Assembly (NCBI RefSeq): GCF_010093185.1
Contig: NZ_PDWL01000011.1
Span: forward strand, 57,588 to 121,587
DNA length: 64,000 nt
Reading direction: 5' to 3'
Source of the DNA: Pseudoxanthomonas jiangsuensis
Lineage (GTDB): Bacteria; Pseudomonadota; Gammaproteobacteria; Xanthomonadales; Xanthomonadaceae
The notes below the pieces were generated by a model that was not told the DNA's origin, did no database searches, and was given only the letters and a program-made list of their open reading frames with translations. Of the stretch, positions 43,245 through 52,560 are shown piece after piece. The translations under genes and the position numbers were made by a program. Each line of letters opens with the position of its first letter. The stretch's first letter is position 1.

Positions 43245-44474
43245 TCAGTTCGCCAGCATCCCGACAATCACTGCGTTGACCAGGTCGATGAAGAAGCCGC
43301 ACACCAGCGGGACGACGATGAAGGCGCGTGGCGCGGCGCCGTACTCGCGCGTCACCGCGCTCATGTTGGCGACCGCCGTCGCGGTCGAACCCAGCGTGAT
43401 CCCGCCAAAGGCGGAACACATCACCGCCGCTTCATAGTCGCGGCCCATCGCGCGGAACACCACCAGCACCGTGAACGCCACCACCAGTGCGATCTGCACG
43501 GCCATGGTGACGGTAATGAACCCCAGGATCGGCTGCAGTTCCCACAGCTTCAAACCCATCAGCGCCATGGTCAGGAACAGCCCCAGGCAGATGTCGGACA
43601 GCAGGGCCAGCCCGGGCTTCATCTCGTCGTAGCGCCAGAGCCTGCCGCCGCGCGGCATCACCAGGTCACCCACTGAGCGCAGGACGATGCCCGCGAGCAG
43701 GCAGCCCACGAAGGCCGGCAGGTTCAGGCCGCTCATCGCGATCAGCGTGCTGACGCCCTGCCCCAGCAGCAGCACGACGTTGAGCCAGAACAGCGCCAGC
43801 AGCACGCCGTAATAGTCGAGCTGCGCGCGCGAGTCATCGCCGTACAGCGTGCCGACTTCAAGCTCGGCATCGGCCGATGGCATCACCGGATGGCGACGGA
43901 TCAGCCAGCCGGCGATCGGGCCACCGATCACGCACGCTGCTACCAACCCGACCATATTGGCCGCCATTCCCAGTTCTGCCGCGGCCGTGATGCCGAGCAC
44001 ATCGCTGAAATGCGGCGCCCAGGCCAGCGTGGTACCCACGCCCCCGGTCAGCGAGATCGACCCCACCATCAAGCCAGCGCGCGGGTCCATGCCAAACACG
44101 GTGGCCAACAGCATCCCCACTCCGTTTTGCATCACGATGAACCCCGCCGCCAAGGCCAGCAGCACGACCAGGGCACGGCCACCACTGAACAGCATGCGCA
44201 CGTTGGAGTTCAGGCCCAGCGCAGCGAAGAAATACAGTAGAAGCATGTCGCGCGCATCGAGATGCAACTGCACGTACACGTCCGCCACGTAGTACAGCAG
44301 GCAGATCACGACAGCACACAGCACGCCGCCCACCACGGCCTCGGGAATGCCGTACCGGCGCAACGGCCCGATCCGGGCCGCCAACCCCTTGCCGACGAAC
44401 AGCAGCAGGATGGCGAGGGTGAAACTGACGAACGCATCCAAGGGGAGTTCACGCACCGCGCCCACCGCTGTCAC
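43245..44474 (-). CDS. gltS: Sodium/glutamate symporter
   Basis: 409 residues with about ten membrane helices and the GltS halves related by internal repeat (PEAVVGGVLCAVVICLL; AAGFIVMQNGVGMLLATVFGMDPRAG; LTGGVGTTLAWAPHF). It imports glutamate with Na+. The GTG start at 44474 overlaps the preceding lipoprotein stop by four bases. It is the last gene of an overlapping trio with an alpha/beta hydrolase lipoprotein and a DUF4105 protein, a combination with no obvious shared metabolism. Confidence 0.93.
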   Translation of the reverse strand: MTAVGAVRELPLDAFVSFTLAILLLFVGKGLAARIGPLRRYGIPEAVVGGVLCAVVICLLYYVADVYVQLHLDARDMLLLYFFAALGLNSNVRMLFSGGRALVVLLALAAGFIVMQNGVGMLLATVFGMDPRAGLMVGSISLTGGVGTTLAWAPHFSDVLGITAAAELGMAANMVGLVAACVIGGPIAGWLIRRHPVMPSADAELEVGTLYGDDSRAQLDYYGVLLALFWLNVVLLLGQGVSTLIAMSGLNLPAFVGCLLAGIVLRSVGDLVMPRGGRLWRYDEMKPGLALLSDICLGLFLTMALMGLKLWELQPILGFITVTMAVQIALVVAFTVLVVFRAMGRDYEAAVMCSAFGGITLGSTATAVANMSAVTREYGAAPRAFIVVPLVCGFFIDLVNAVIVGMLAN

Positions 44475-46510
44475 CGGGGCACGTCCTGGCCACTCTGGCG
44501 CTCCTGTCGCGCCTCGGTTTCGTCCAGGTCCTGGTGCAGGATCCGGCGGATTTCCAGGATCGCTTGTGCAGTCTCCTGCACGCTGTGCCCGGAGATCACG
44601 ACCTTCTCTGACAGCGCGCCCGCAAGATGCGAGCTGCGATAAGGCACCAGGCCATCATCGGAGTCCTGCAGCGCGACCGCCGGGTCCGCCTGCGCAATGA
44701 TGGAGTGGTAAGACACGTCGGGCGAGATGGGCAAGGTCGCCGCCGCCCGCACGAATCCATCATGTTCATCCAGGTTGTCGATGCTGTTGGGCGCGCGCGC
44801 AGCACCCTTGGGCGCACGATCCTGATCCGGGCCATTCTGCAGAACGTCGCCGAAACTCTCGAGCAACGTCAGTGGCATCCGTACCAGTCCCGACACCCAC
44901 CTGCCAAGACGATGGCCAGCCACGGCCGTCCCCTTGTGCGGCGTCGCAATGAAAATGGCCCGCTCGACGCCAGGGAACGGCTTGAACCGCAGCATCGGAT
45001 CCAACCGGGGACGCATGCGTTCCAGGCGATCCGCCGGGATCCTGTCTTCCTCGCGGATCCAGCCCCAGAGTTCCTGTTCGGCGGAGGACACCATCAGCCG
45101 GGTGATGAAGCCGCCCATGCTGTGCCCGACCATCACCATGTCCCGCGAAGCGACCTGTGTGCGCTCCGGGTCGTAGTGCTTCAACGCATCCTCCACCACG
45201 CGACGGATGGCGGCATGGTTCATGGCGACCGGCAGGTTGGTGGGGTAGTAGACCTGCCAGATCTGGAACTCCCGCCGCAGTTGTTCGTCGCCCATGATCT
45301 CGTTGGCGACGTTGACCCAGGCTTCCGGACTGCTGGCCAGTCCGTGCACCATCAGGATGATCCGGCGATCAGGGTCGAACGGCTGCATCAGGTACAAATG
45401 CGGGCGATCAATGCCACGCTCTCGACCAAACAGCGTACGCAACGACTGCTGGCTGAATCCCGAGCGCGCCAACCACAGGCCATAACCGGCGGTAAAGTTG
45501 GCCGCCAATGGCACTCGCTGGCCACGCAGGTTCACTTCGTTGTCGCGCAACGGATCGTGGGCCTGGACGCGGATATCCCTGGTCTTCAGAACAGTCGCCA
45601 GATCGGCACCCTCGAAGTGGAACAGGACGGTCAGATTGGGCGACGGCATCTCGCTCCATGCTGGCGCACGCAATGAACGTCGGTCCAGTTTGACGATCGC
45701 TTCTTCCGGTTCGACTTGCACGCTGACCGGGTCGTCCTCCATCACGGCGACAAGTTCGGCACCCAAGCCATCGCGTCGATAGGTACTCTGGAAACCGTGG
45801 AATGCCAAGGCGGCGGCAGGCACTAGCTCCCGTGGCATATCTACGCCTTCGGGAAGGCGCACCTCGTCCAGTTCGAGTCGCAGCCGCCAGTCGCCGCGCT
45901 GGATGGCATGGCCGGCGCCGGCTATCACTGCGTCTTGCGATACCGGCTCGAGCGAGGACTCGAACATCTGGATGACCGCCTGCTCCACCGCATAGTTGTA
46001 CCAACTGCGCACCTGGGTCTGCCGATCCTCGAACGCACGCTCCCCCGGGCCCCGCGAGGTGAAGAACAGGTACGCGTAGGCGTGCCGTGCAGCCTCAATC
46101 CATGGACTGAAGGTGTCTGTCTCGCCCGTTACACCACCCTTCCCTTGCGCCTTGGCGTGCTCCTGTGCCCGCACCATCGCCAGGTGCAGCCACATTTCGG
46201 ATTGTGCGGACAGGCGTTGCTCGTCGGTCAGCTCCGCGATGGCGTCGATGTCCGCGATGCAGTCACTGGCGGCGGCCAGGCAGCCGTGCGGATCCAGGCC
46301 GGCAACCCGCAGGGTCTGCGTCGTGGTCGCACTGAGTCCTTGCGTGGTCAGGATATCGCCTCGCTGTTGCGCGATGTACTCGCCGGGCGTCATCGGATCG
46401 ATCACCACCGACGGGCGAAACTCCCTAACGATGGAACAACCGGAGGTCGCGCAGAGCAGCAGCACGACGACAAGATGACGGACAAGGATCGTGGACATGG
46501 AAACTCTCAT
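44471..46510 (-). CDS. Alpha/beta hydrolase lipoprotein, probable lipase/esterase
   Basis: 679 residues. N-terminus MSTILVRHLVVVLLLCATSGCSIV is a lipoprotein signal with lipobox ATSGC, so the enzyme is envelope-anchored. The C-terminal 300 residues are an alpha/beta hydrolase: oxyanion HGLASSPEAWVNV near residue 392, nucleophile Ser in VMVGHSMGGFITRL near residue 465, and a His in VISGHSVQETAQ near residue 647. The first 370 residues have no family that I recognise; they include a helical part and a beta-rich part (FHFEGADLATVLKTRDI). The gene overlaps the DUF4105 gene and gltS by four bases each. Confidence 0.85.
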   Translation of the reverse strand: MRVSMSTILVRHLVVVLLLCATSGCSIVREFRPSVVIDPMTPGEYIAQQRGDILTTQGLSATTTQTLRVAGLDPHGCLAAASDCIADIDAIAELTDEQRLSAQSEMWLHLAMVRAQEHAKAQGKGGVTGETDTFSPWIEAARHAYAYLFFTSRGPGERAFEDRQTQVRSWYNYAVEQAVIQMFESSLEPVSQDAVIAGAGHAIQRGDWRLRLELDEVRLPEGVDMPRELVPAAALAFHGFQSTYRRDGLGAELVAVMEDDPVSVQVEPEEAIVKLDRRSLRAPAWSEMPSPNLTVLFHFEGADLATVLKTRDIRVQAHDPLRDNEVNLRGQRVPLAANFTAGYGLWLARSGFSQQSLRTLFGRERGIDRPHLYLMQPFDPDRRIILMVHGLASSPEAWVNVANEIMGDEQLRREFQIWQVYYPTNLPVAMNHAAIRRVVEDALKHYDPERTQVASRDMVMVGHSMGGFITRLMVSSAEQELWGWIREEDRIPADRLERMRPRLDPMLRFKPFPGVERAIFIATPHKGTAVAGHRLGRWVSGLVRMPLTLLESFGDVLQNGPDQDRAPKGAARAPNSIDNLDEHDGFVRAAATLPISPDVSYHSIIAQADPAVALQDSDDGLVPYRSSHLAGALSEKVVISGHSVQETAQAILEIRRILHQDLDETEARQERQSGQDVPR

Positions 46511-47544
46511 GGATGGTCGTGCTTCAAGTAAACGTCGCCGCCTGGGACGCCGGTGCGGATCCAGGCGGAATAGTCGCCCGGCGGCCCCGTAAAGGCGCGC
46601 GAGCGCGCGGTGATGTCGCCCTTCTGTTCCAGTTCGGCGTAATCGTGGCCCTCGGCAAGGCCGCCACGCTCCTGCACATAGCGCGCAAGATATCCCGACA
46701 ACAGCAGGCGATAGTCGAAGGGAAGTCCCGGCTCGATCTTCCTGGCCAGATCGAACACGATGCTCGTGCAGTTGCTGGTCAGCGTATGGTAGAAGCGTGG
46801 CCGGGTGCGGATCTGCTCGGCTTCGCGCACGTAGCCCAGCAGCATGGTGCGCAGTTCAGCCGACGGAAGCGACAGTCGGTAGAGATGCACGTCTTCTCCC
46901 CGCGCGTTGGCGCGCACGCGGACGATGTCGTTCTCGTCGGCCGCCACCAGCACCGCTTCGTACTGCCGGAACAGGCCGGCGAGCGCAGAGAACGACTCGT
47001 GCCGCTCCTTGCGGATCTCCAGCGAGAACACCAGGTGGCGGCCGTCGGCGAAGCCGAAGGACACCAGGGTGTGGGCAATGGCCGGCCCCATCCAGTACGA
47101 CAGGACCAGGTCACCCGACACCAGTTCGTCCAGGTCGTACGTCCTGTCTTCCCAGTGGACGGTGTAGTCGCCGTCATTGCGCCAGTCGAAGTTCCGCACA
47201 TTGCGCAGCTGCAGGCGATCGCCATCGACCTGCGCCTCCAGCAGCCGGCCGACGTCATCCGCCCAGGCGCGGTCATGCGACGGCGACATCGCATGGAACC
47301 ACCCGAACAATCCGAGCACAGCGACCGTCGCCACGATCCTGACTCGGCGTCCGCCGCGCAAGCGCCGGGACATGCCGGCCGCCGTGACGAGCAGGCCCCA
47401 GCCCACCATGAGCGGCCACCGCCACCCGACAGGCGCGTTGAACCAGATCATGCCCGCGCCCCACAGAGCCGTCAGGCACGCCAGCAGCGCCAGAGCGCCG
47501 ATGCCGACTCCCTTGATCAGGCGCTTGACCACCCTCCCATCCAT
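46507..47544 (-). CDS. DUF4105-type membrane protein
   Basis: 345 residues from the ATG at 47544. Three N-terminal membrane helices (GIGALALLACLTALWGAGMIWF; WPLMVGWGLLVTAAG; IVATVAVLGLFGWFHA) precede a periplasmic DUF4105 domain with FYHTLTSNCTSIVFDLARKI near residue 255. The conserved Asn-Cys suggests an NlpC/P60-like or lipoprotein-N-acyltransferase-like catalytic cysteine, but the activity is not established. It is the first gene of the overlapping trio. A role in envelope lipid or wall metabolism together with the lipase-like lipoprotein is plausible. Confidence 0.82.
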   Translation of the reverse strand: MDGRVVKRLIKGVGIGALALLACLTALWGAGMIWFNAPVGWRWPLMVGWGLLVTAAGMSRRLRGGRRVRIVATVAVLGLFGWFHAMSPSHDRAWADDVGRLLEAQVDGDRLQLRNVRNFDWRNDGDYTVHWEDRTYDLDELVSGDLVLSYWMGPAIAHTLVSFGFADGRHLVFSLEIRKERHESFSALAGLFRQYEAVLVAADENDIVRVRANARGEDVHLYRLSLPSAELRTMLLGYVREAEQIRTRPRFYHTLTSNCTSIVFDLARKIEPGLPFDYRLLLSGYLARYVQERGGLAEGHDYAELEQKGDITARSRAFTGPPGDYSAWIRTGVPGGDVYLKHDHP

Positions 47545-47688
47545 CGCGTTCACTCGCTTCTCCGTGCACGGTCGATGCCCTGCACGCACAAGGGTGGCAC
47601 GCAAGCATTCAATGACGACGGATGTGGGGCAACCATTGAGTCACGCACGAGCAAACGACGTTCCTGGAACCTGTTGACGCGGGCGGCT

Positions 47689-48117
47689 TCAAGGACGGAT
47701 CCGTACCGAGAAAGCAACGTCGATGTTGCCCTTGATCGCATTCGAGTAAGGACAGATCCGGTGCGCGGCGGCCACGATCGCCTCGGCCTCGGCCTGGTCG
47801 ACGCCGGCGAGCGTCACCTCCATCGCCACGGTCAGCGCAAAGCCGCCGTTGGCGTCGGGCACCAGCCCGACCGTGGCGGCGACCTCTACCTCATCATCGC
47901 GGATCTTCTTCTGCTGCCCGCGGGTGCCATGGATCACCGCGTTGCCGAAGCACGCCGCATATCCTGCAGCAAACAACTGTTCGGGATTGGTCGCCGCGCC
48001 CGCGCCGCCCAGCGCCTTCGGCAGGGCCAACGGGAGTTCGAGGAGGCCGTCGTCGCTGCGCACGCTGCCACTGCGTCCGCCGATGGCGGTAATGCGGGTC
48101 GAGTAAAGGGGATTCAT
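47689..48117 (-). CDS. ohr: Organic hydroperoxide resistance protein (Ohr/OsmC family)
   Basis: 142 residues, the Ohr length. The two catalytic cysteines are present: Cys56 in AACFGNAV and Cys122 in HRICPYSNA, with the supporting Arg20 and Glu47 in their usual places. Ohr reduces organic hydroperoxides with lipoylated proteins as electron donors. It is the last gene of the operon with Old Yellow Enzyme and the FrnE-like protein, 56 bases after the latter. The nearby aceF encodes a lipoyl protein but no functional link is shown. Confidence 0.94.
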   Translation of the reverse strand: MNPLYSTRITAIGGRSGSVRSDDGLLELPLALPKALGGAGAATNPEQLFAAGYAACFGNAVIHGTRGQQKKIRDDEVEVAATVGLVPDANGGFALTVAMEVTLAGVDQAEAEAIVAAAHRICPYSNAIKGNIDVAFSVRIRP

Positions 48118-48173
48118 CGGGTTTTCCTTGTCGGGTGAGGGTTCGGTGGGGTCGAAGCGCGCGCGCCGCGTTG

Positions 48174-48878
48174 TCAGGGCGTCACGTCGCAGCCGGCAGG
48201 CGAGCACACCGCCACGTCCGCCGTTGCCGGCCCCTGCGATGCCCAGGCGCCTTGCAAGGCCTGCAGGAACACCGCCAGCGGCTGTCCTCCGGAGACCGCC
48301 TGGCGCCCGTTGATCAGGAAGAAGGGCACGCCCTGCTGACCGCGCGCCAGCAGGGCCTGCTGGTCCTGCTCGACCTCGGCCGCGTACGCGTCGGTCGTCA
48401 GCACTGTGTCGATCTCGTTGCGCTCCAGACCCACTTCGCGCATCAGGCGCACTTGGGTGGCCGGTTCGAACACGGCCTCATTGTCGGTGAAGCCCGCCCG
48501 GTAGAAACGCTCGATGGCCGCATCACCCACACCCCGGGAGGCCGCCAGCTTCACCAGTCGGTGCAGGTCGACGGTATCGCCGATCCAGGTGTCGGCAAGA
48601 CGGTACGCAAGCCCAACCTTCGCCGCCTCAGCCTCCACGTGCGCCAGCATTTCGTCGGCCCGCTGTGGTGAGCCCAGGCGGGCCAGCAGCATCGTCCTGG
48701 ACGGTTGCGCCCCCAAGCCCGGCATCAGGCGGAAAGCGCGATGTTCCACCTGCACACGGTCCGCGTGTTCGAACGTCGTCAGCGCCTGTTCCAGCTTGCG
48801 CTTGCCGATCCAACACCAGGGACAGACAAGGTCCGACCAGATTTCAATGATGATCCTGTTCAAGGTTCCAGTCCCCAC
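48174..48878 (-). CDS. DsbA-family (FrnE-like) thiol oxidoreductase
   Basis: 234 residues. The thioredoxin-fold active site is at the N-terminus, SDLVCPWCWIGKRKLEQ (Cys19, Cys22), followed by the DsbA helical insert (FRLMPGL near residue 49) and GVPFFLINGRQAVSGGQP near residue 190 with the cis-Pro. FrnE proteins are cytoplasmic disulfide isomerases or polyketide-related oxidoreductases; there is no signal peptide. The start is a GTG three bases after the upstream oxidoreductase stop, so the genes are coupled. Position between OYE and Ohr points to thiol or electrophile stress. Confidence 0.88.
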   Translation of the reverse strand: MGTGTLNRIIIEIWSDLVCPWCWIGKRKLEQALTTFEHADRVQVEHRAFRLMPGLGAQPSRTMLLARLGSPQRADEMLAHVEAEAAKVGLAYRLADTWIGDTVDLHRLVKLAASRGVGDAAIERFYRAGFTDNEAVFEPATQVRLMREVGLERNEIDTVLTTDAYAAEVEQDQQALLARGQQGVPFFLINGRQAVSGGQPLAVFLQALQGAWASQGPATADVAVCSPAGCDVTP

Positions 48879-48881
48879 TAC

Positions 48882-49997
48882 TCAATTGCCGCCGTCTGCC
48901 AGCGACGGATAGTCGGTGTAGCCACCTGCATCTCCCCGCCCGGTCATGTAGAACGTCGCATAGTCGGGCTCGTTCAGCGGCGCTCCCTGCCTGAATCGCG
49001 CCGGCAGGTCGGGGTTGGCGAGGAAGGGAACGCCGTAGGCGACCAGATCGGCGTCGCCAGACGCCACCGCGCGCGCGCCGGACGCCGCGTCGTAGCCCCC
49101 GTTGACGATCAACGGGCCATGGAAGGCCGTGCGCAGCAGCGGCGTCAACCGCTCGGTGCCTTCGGGTAGAGCCAGCGGGCCGGCGATGGGTTCGAGCACG
49201 TGCAGGTAGGCAAGCCGCAGGCGGCCCAGCTCCACGGCCAGCCACGAAAAGGTTTCGGCGGCATTGCTGTCCGACATCGCGTGCAGGGACGCATTGGGAC
49301 TGACGCGATACCCCACGCGCTGCGCGCCGAACACCTCGATGGCGGCTGCCGTCACTTCCAGCGGGAACCGCACGCGGTTCTCGATGCTGCCGCCATAGCG
49401 ATCGGTGCGCTGGTTGGCGCTGTCCTGCAGGAACTGGTCCAGCAGGTAGCCATAACCGCCATGGAGCTCGACGCCGTCGAAGCCGGCATCGCGGGCATGG
49501 CGCGCCGCCTGGCGGAACTGATCGACGACGCCGCTGATCTCGTCGGTCTCCAGCGCGCGGGGCACGCCCAAGGGCGTCATCCCGTGCGAAGTGAACACCT
49601 GACCCTCCGCCTTCAGGGCAGACGGCGCCACCGGCAACTCGCCGGCGTGGAACTCTGGATGCGACACGCGTCCCACGTGCCACAGCTGCGCGAAGATCAC
49701 ACCTCCGGCGGCGTGGACTGCATCGGTGACCTGCCGCCAGCCCGCCACTTGCTCGGCCGAGTGGATGCCCGGCGTGCGGACGTAGCCGACGCCCTGCGGA
49801 CTGACCTGGGTGGCCTCCGCGATGATGAGTCCTGCCGACGCACGCTGCGCGTAATAGATCGCTGCGAGCGGGTTGGGGACCTTGCCGTCCCCCAGCGCGC
49901 GGCTGCGCGTCATGGGCGCCATGATCAACCGGTTCTTGAGTTCAATCTCCCCCAATCTGCAGGGAGTGAAAAGGGCGCCCACGTCAACGCTGGCCAT
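48882..49997 (-). CDS. Old Yellow Enzyme-type NADH:flavin oxidoreductase (alkene reductase)
   Basis: 371 residues. TIM-barrel flavoprotein with LFTPCRLGEIELKNRLIMAPMTRSRA near the N-terminus, HVGRVSHPEF near residue 102, and FDGVELHGGYGYLLDQFLQDSANQRTDRYGGS near residue 175 holding the His-Gly pair for substrate binding. It reduces activated C=C bonds in enals, quinones and nitro compounds. The start at 49997 is chosen since it yields the family N-terminus; the open frame continues through the promoter. It leads the stress operon and is divergent from an HxlR regulator. Confidence 0.93.
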   Translation of the reverse strand: MASVDVGALFTPCRLGEIELKNRLIMAPMTRSRALGDGKVPNPLAAIYYAQRASAGLIIAEATQVSPQGVGYVRTPGIHSAEQVAGWRQVTDAVHAAGGVIFAQLWHVGRVSHPEFHAGELPVAPSALKAEGQVFTSHGMTPLGVPRALETDEISGVVDQFRQAARHARDAGFDGVELHGGYGYLLDQFLQDSANQRTDRYGGSIENRVRFPLEVTAAAIEVFGAQRVGYRVSPNASLHAMSDSNAAETFSWLAVELGRLRLAYLHVLEPIAGPLALPEGTERLTPLLRTAFHGPLIVNGGYDAASGARAVASGDADLVAYGVPFLANPDLPARFRQGAPLNEPDYATFYMTGRGDAGGYTDYPSLADGGN

Positions 49998-50056
49998 ACG
50001 GAAACTTCCAAGGGAAAAGGGATTGGCCTGCAATGCGTGGCCGCCGGATGCAACTT

Positions 50057-50073
50057 GGTCTACATTAGAGACC
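50057..50073. promoter_or_regulatory. Candidate HxlR operator
   Basis: GGTCT-ACATTAG-AGACC is an inverted repeat with five-base arms in the 124-base space between the divergent OYE and HxlR genes. HxlR/YodB-like regulators bind short inverted repeats at such places and control both directions. Confidence 0.5.
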
Positions 50074-50121
50074 ACGTCGCATTTCGATAAGTAGGCACTT
50101 TTCGGTGCCCTGGAAACACGC

Positions 50122-50526
50122 ATGTCGCCCCACCCCAAGCTCGCTGACACCTTCCAGATCCTGGAGACTCACGGTGACCACCCCATCGAGTGTCCGGTGC
50201 GCGACGTGCTGGCAAGGATCGGTGACAAATGGAGCGTGCTGCTGATTGCGGCGCTGGCAGGAGAGCCGAGGCGATTTGGCGCGCTTGATCGCGCCATCCC
50301 GGACATCTCCAAGCGAATGCTGACGCAGACGCTACGCGGTCTCGAGCGTGACGGCCTGGTCGAGCGAAATGTGTTTCCGACAAAGCCACCAAGCGTCGAG
50401 TACCGACTGTCCCCGCTTGGACAACGACTGCTCGATCCGCTTTGCGTACTGATCGAGTGGGCTGACGAGCACCACGCATCCATTGCCATGGCACGCGAAC
50501 GCTTCGATAAGCCCCCGCGCCCCTGA
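50122..50526 (+). CDS. HxlR-family transcriptional regulator
   Basis: 134 residues. The winged helix is clear: [22 protein letters not shown] near residues 24-45, [33 protein letters not shown] and [15 protein letters not shown]. Cys24, just before the first helix, is at the position used for sensing quinones, aldehydes or disulfide stress in YodB, HypR and related proteins. Divergence from an OYE-FrnE-Ohr operon supports the control of an electrophile response. ATG at 50122 is the natural family start. Confidence 0.92.
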   Translation: MSPHPKLADTFQILETHGDHPIECPVRDVLARIGDKWSVLLIAALAGEPRRFGALDRAIPDISKRMLTQTLRGLERDGLVERNVFPTKPPSVEYRLSPLGQRLLDPLCVLIEWADEHHASIAMARERFDKPPRP

Positions 50527-51068
50527 TCCCTGCCTTTACGCAGGCCTCGCAACAGCGCCGACCATCGCGCCGGGGTTGGATCGACTCGTTTTGCGCGAGC
50601 AAAATGAACGCCGATGACGTAGCGCAAAGAGCGCACCGACGCACTGCTCGTCGCGCGCTGCACCCGGCCGGCAGTGCGGTTGATCAGGATCAAGGTCATC
50701 GCAGGGTCGCGGCAATACGCTGACTGCCTGCGTCATGTAGTCGCACGCCCTTCCGCGCATCGAGCGCGCCGACCGACCCGAAACTTTCCGCCTCCGTTGC
50801 ATCTGCCATTCCAACAGCCTCGCCGAGGCGCTGTTTGCGCGCCCAAAAATGATCCTTAATTGATTATTTTGAATCATTTGTGATTCAATATCCACAGAAA
50901 AGAACGATCACTTCCGCGGGAAACCCCGCATCCGCACGCGGATCAAGGCATTCACGCATGACCTCCATGTCATTGAAAAAAAAGGCTTGTCGGCAGCCCG
51001 CCATCGACGAACACCGTGATGGCCATGCGCAGGCAGCCGCAGTACCCAGCACCGTCGGGCCCTTGGCG
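50527..51068. other. Promoter region of the NodT-HlyD-ABC efflux operon
   Basis: No gene supported between the HxlR stop and the NodT start at 51069. A small hairpin (CCTGC-CTTTAC-GCAGG, 50529-50544) right after HxlR may terminate it. The part 50845-50895 is strongly AT-rich and holds the palindrome at 50869-50888. The NodT frame is open from 50880, with ATGs at 50958 and 50967 as alternative starts. Confidence 0.5.
50869..50888. promoter_or_regulatory. Perfect inverted repeat upstream of the ABC efflux operon
   Basis: TTGAATCA and TGATTCAA are exact reverse complements around TTTG. This is the size and shape of a TetR or MarR operator in an AT-rich promoter. No TetR gene lies next to the operon in this window, so the binding protein is unknown; the HxlR protein upstream seems an unlikely partner because its own candidate site differs. 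Confidence 0.65.
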
Positions 51069-52550
51069 ATGGGAGGCGTCCGACACCTCCCGCGACTGCG
51101 TCTTCGTCCTCGCCTGGCGCTTACGTGCCTGGCCGTTGCGACGCTGAGTGGCTGCCTGTCGCTGGAACCCCGCTATACCCAGCCGCAGGCCCCTATTCCC
51201 GCCAGTTTCCCCGTCGTTGCGCCCGCGGATACCGACAGCGCGAGCCAAGATCTGGCGTGGCGCACCTATTTCACCGATCCGCTGCTGCAGACACTCATCC
51301 AGTCGGCCCTGGACAACAACCGCGACCTGCGGAAAGCCACGCTCCGCGTCGAAGAGGCGCGCGCGGCGTTCCGGATCCAGCGCAGCGACCGAGTCCCGAC
51401 TGCCACGCTGGGGGTGCAGGGCGCTCGTTCACGCGTGCCTGGCGACCTGAATGCCAGCGGGGCATCGATCGTGGCCGGCGAATACCGCGGCGAAGTCGGG
51501 CTGAACTCGTGGGAGCTGGACCTGTGGGGCCGCGTCCACAGCCTGGAGACCTCTGCCCTCGAAACCTGGCTGGCCACGGATGCTGCGCGCCAGGCCGTGC
51601 AGGTGGCGCTGGTCTCCCAGGTGGCGGAGGGCTACCTGGGTTTGCGCGAACTGGACGAACGCGTGCTGATCGCGCGCAAGAGCGTGTCGGCGCGCGAAGC
51701 CTCGTACCGCATCTTCCAGCGCCGTTACGAACTGGGCGCCACCTCGAAGCTCGAAGTGATGCAGGTCAAGACCCTGCTGACGCAGTCGCAGACCCTGCAC
51801 GCGCAATTGGCGCAGCAGCGCGCGCAGCAGGTCAACGCCTTGCAGCTGCTGATTGGCGGTAATCCCGGCATCCTGCCCGACGAGGCGCCGTTCGATGACA
51901 ACGCGATCCTGGCCCCACTGGCGCCCGGACTGCCGTCGGATCTGCTGGTGCAGCGCCCGGACATCATCGCGGCCGAGCACAGGCTGCGCGCCAGCCACGC
52001 CAACATCGGCGCGGCGCGGGCGGCGTTCTTCCCTCGGATCGCGCTGACCGGGTCGTACGGCTCAGCCAGCGCCGAGCTGGATGGACTGTTCGATTCCGGC
52101 AGCCGTGCGTGGGCCTTCATGCCGACGATCTCGCTGCCGATCTTCGATGGCGGACGGCGAAGGGCCGGGCTGGCGTTGTCGGAAGTGCGGCGCGACATCG
52201 CCGTGGCCGACTACGAACAGTCGGTGCAGATCGCCTTCCGCGACGTCGCCGACGCGCTGGCGGCCCGCCACTGGACGACCGAGCAATCGGACATCGCGCG
52301 CACCGCACGTGACGCCCAGGCCGAGCGCGCGCGGCTGGCGCAACTGCGCTACGACAACGGCTCTTCGGCGTACCTGGAAGTCCTGGACGCCCAGCGCGAC
52401 CTGCTGGAGGCCGAGCAACACCTGATCAGCACGCGCCGCGCCCAGCTGTCCAGCCAGATCGCCCTCTACAGCGCCCTGGGCGGCGGCACCGAACCGGCGG
52501 ACCACGCCATGACCGGCCCCGACGCGGCCGACACTCGCCCCATTCCTTGA
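51069..52550 (+). CDS. Outer-membrane efflux lipoprotein, NodT family
   Basis: 493 residues from the ATG at 51069, where [21 protein letters not shown] gives a lipoprotein signal with lipobox LSGC. The mature protein is a TolC-like trimeric channel made of two outer-membrane efflux repeats ([63 protein letters not shown]). It forms the exit duct for the HlyD and ABC proteins encoded next (gap of ten bases). It could also serve the RND pair at 4.7-9.0 kb, which lacks its own channel. Confidence 0.93.
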   Translation: MGGVRHLPRLRLRPRLALTCLAVATLSGCLSLEPRYTQPQAPIPASFPVVAPADTDSASQDLAWRTYFTDPLLQTLIQSALDNNRDLRKATLRVEEARAAFRIQRSDRVPTATLGVQGARSRVPGDLNASGASIVAGEYRGEVGLNSWELDLWGRVHSLETSALETWLATDAARQAVQVALVSQVAEGYLGLRELDERVLIARKSVSAREASYRIFQRRYELGATSKLEVMQVKTLLTQSQTLHAQLAQQRAQQVNALQLLIGGNPGILPDEAPFDDNAILAPLAPGLPSDLLVQRPDIIAAEHRLRASHANIGAARAAFFPRIALTGSYGSASAELDGLFDSGSRAWAFMPTISLPIFDGGRRRAGLALSEVRRDIAVADYEQSVQIAFRDVADALAARHWTTEQSDIARTARDAQAERARLAQLRYDNGSSAYLEVLDAQRDLLEAEQHLISTRRAQLSSQIALYSALGGGTEPADHAMTGPDAADTRPIP

Positions 52551-52560
52551 GATTCCACCC

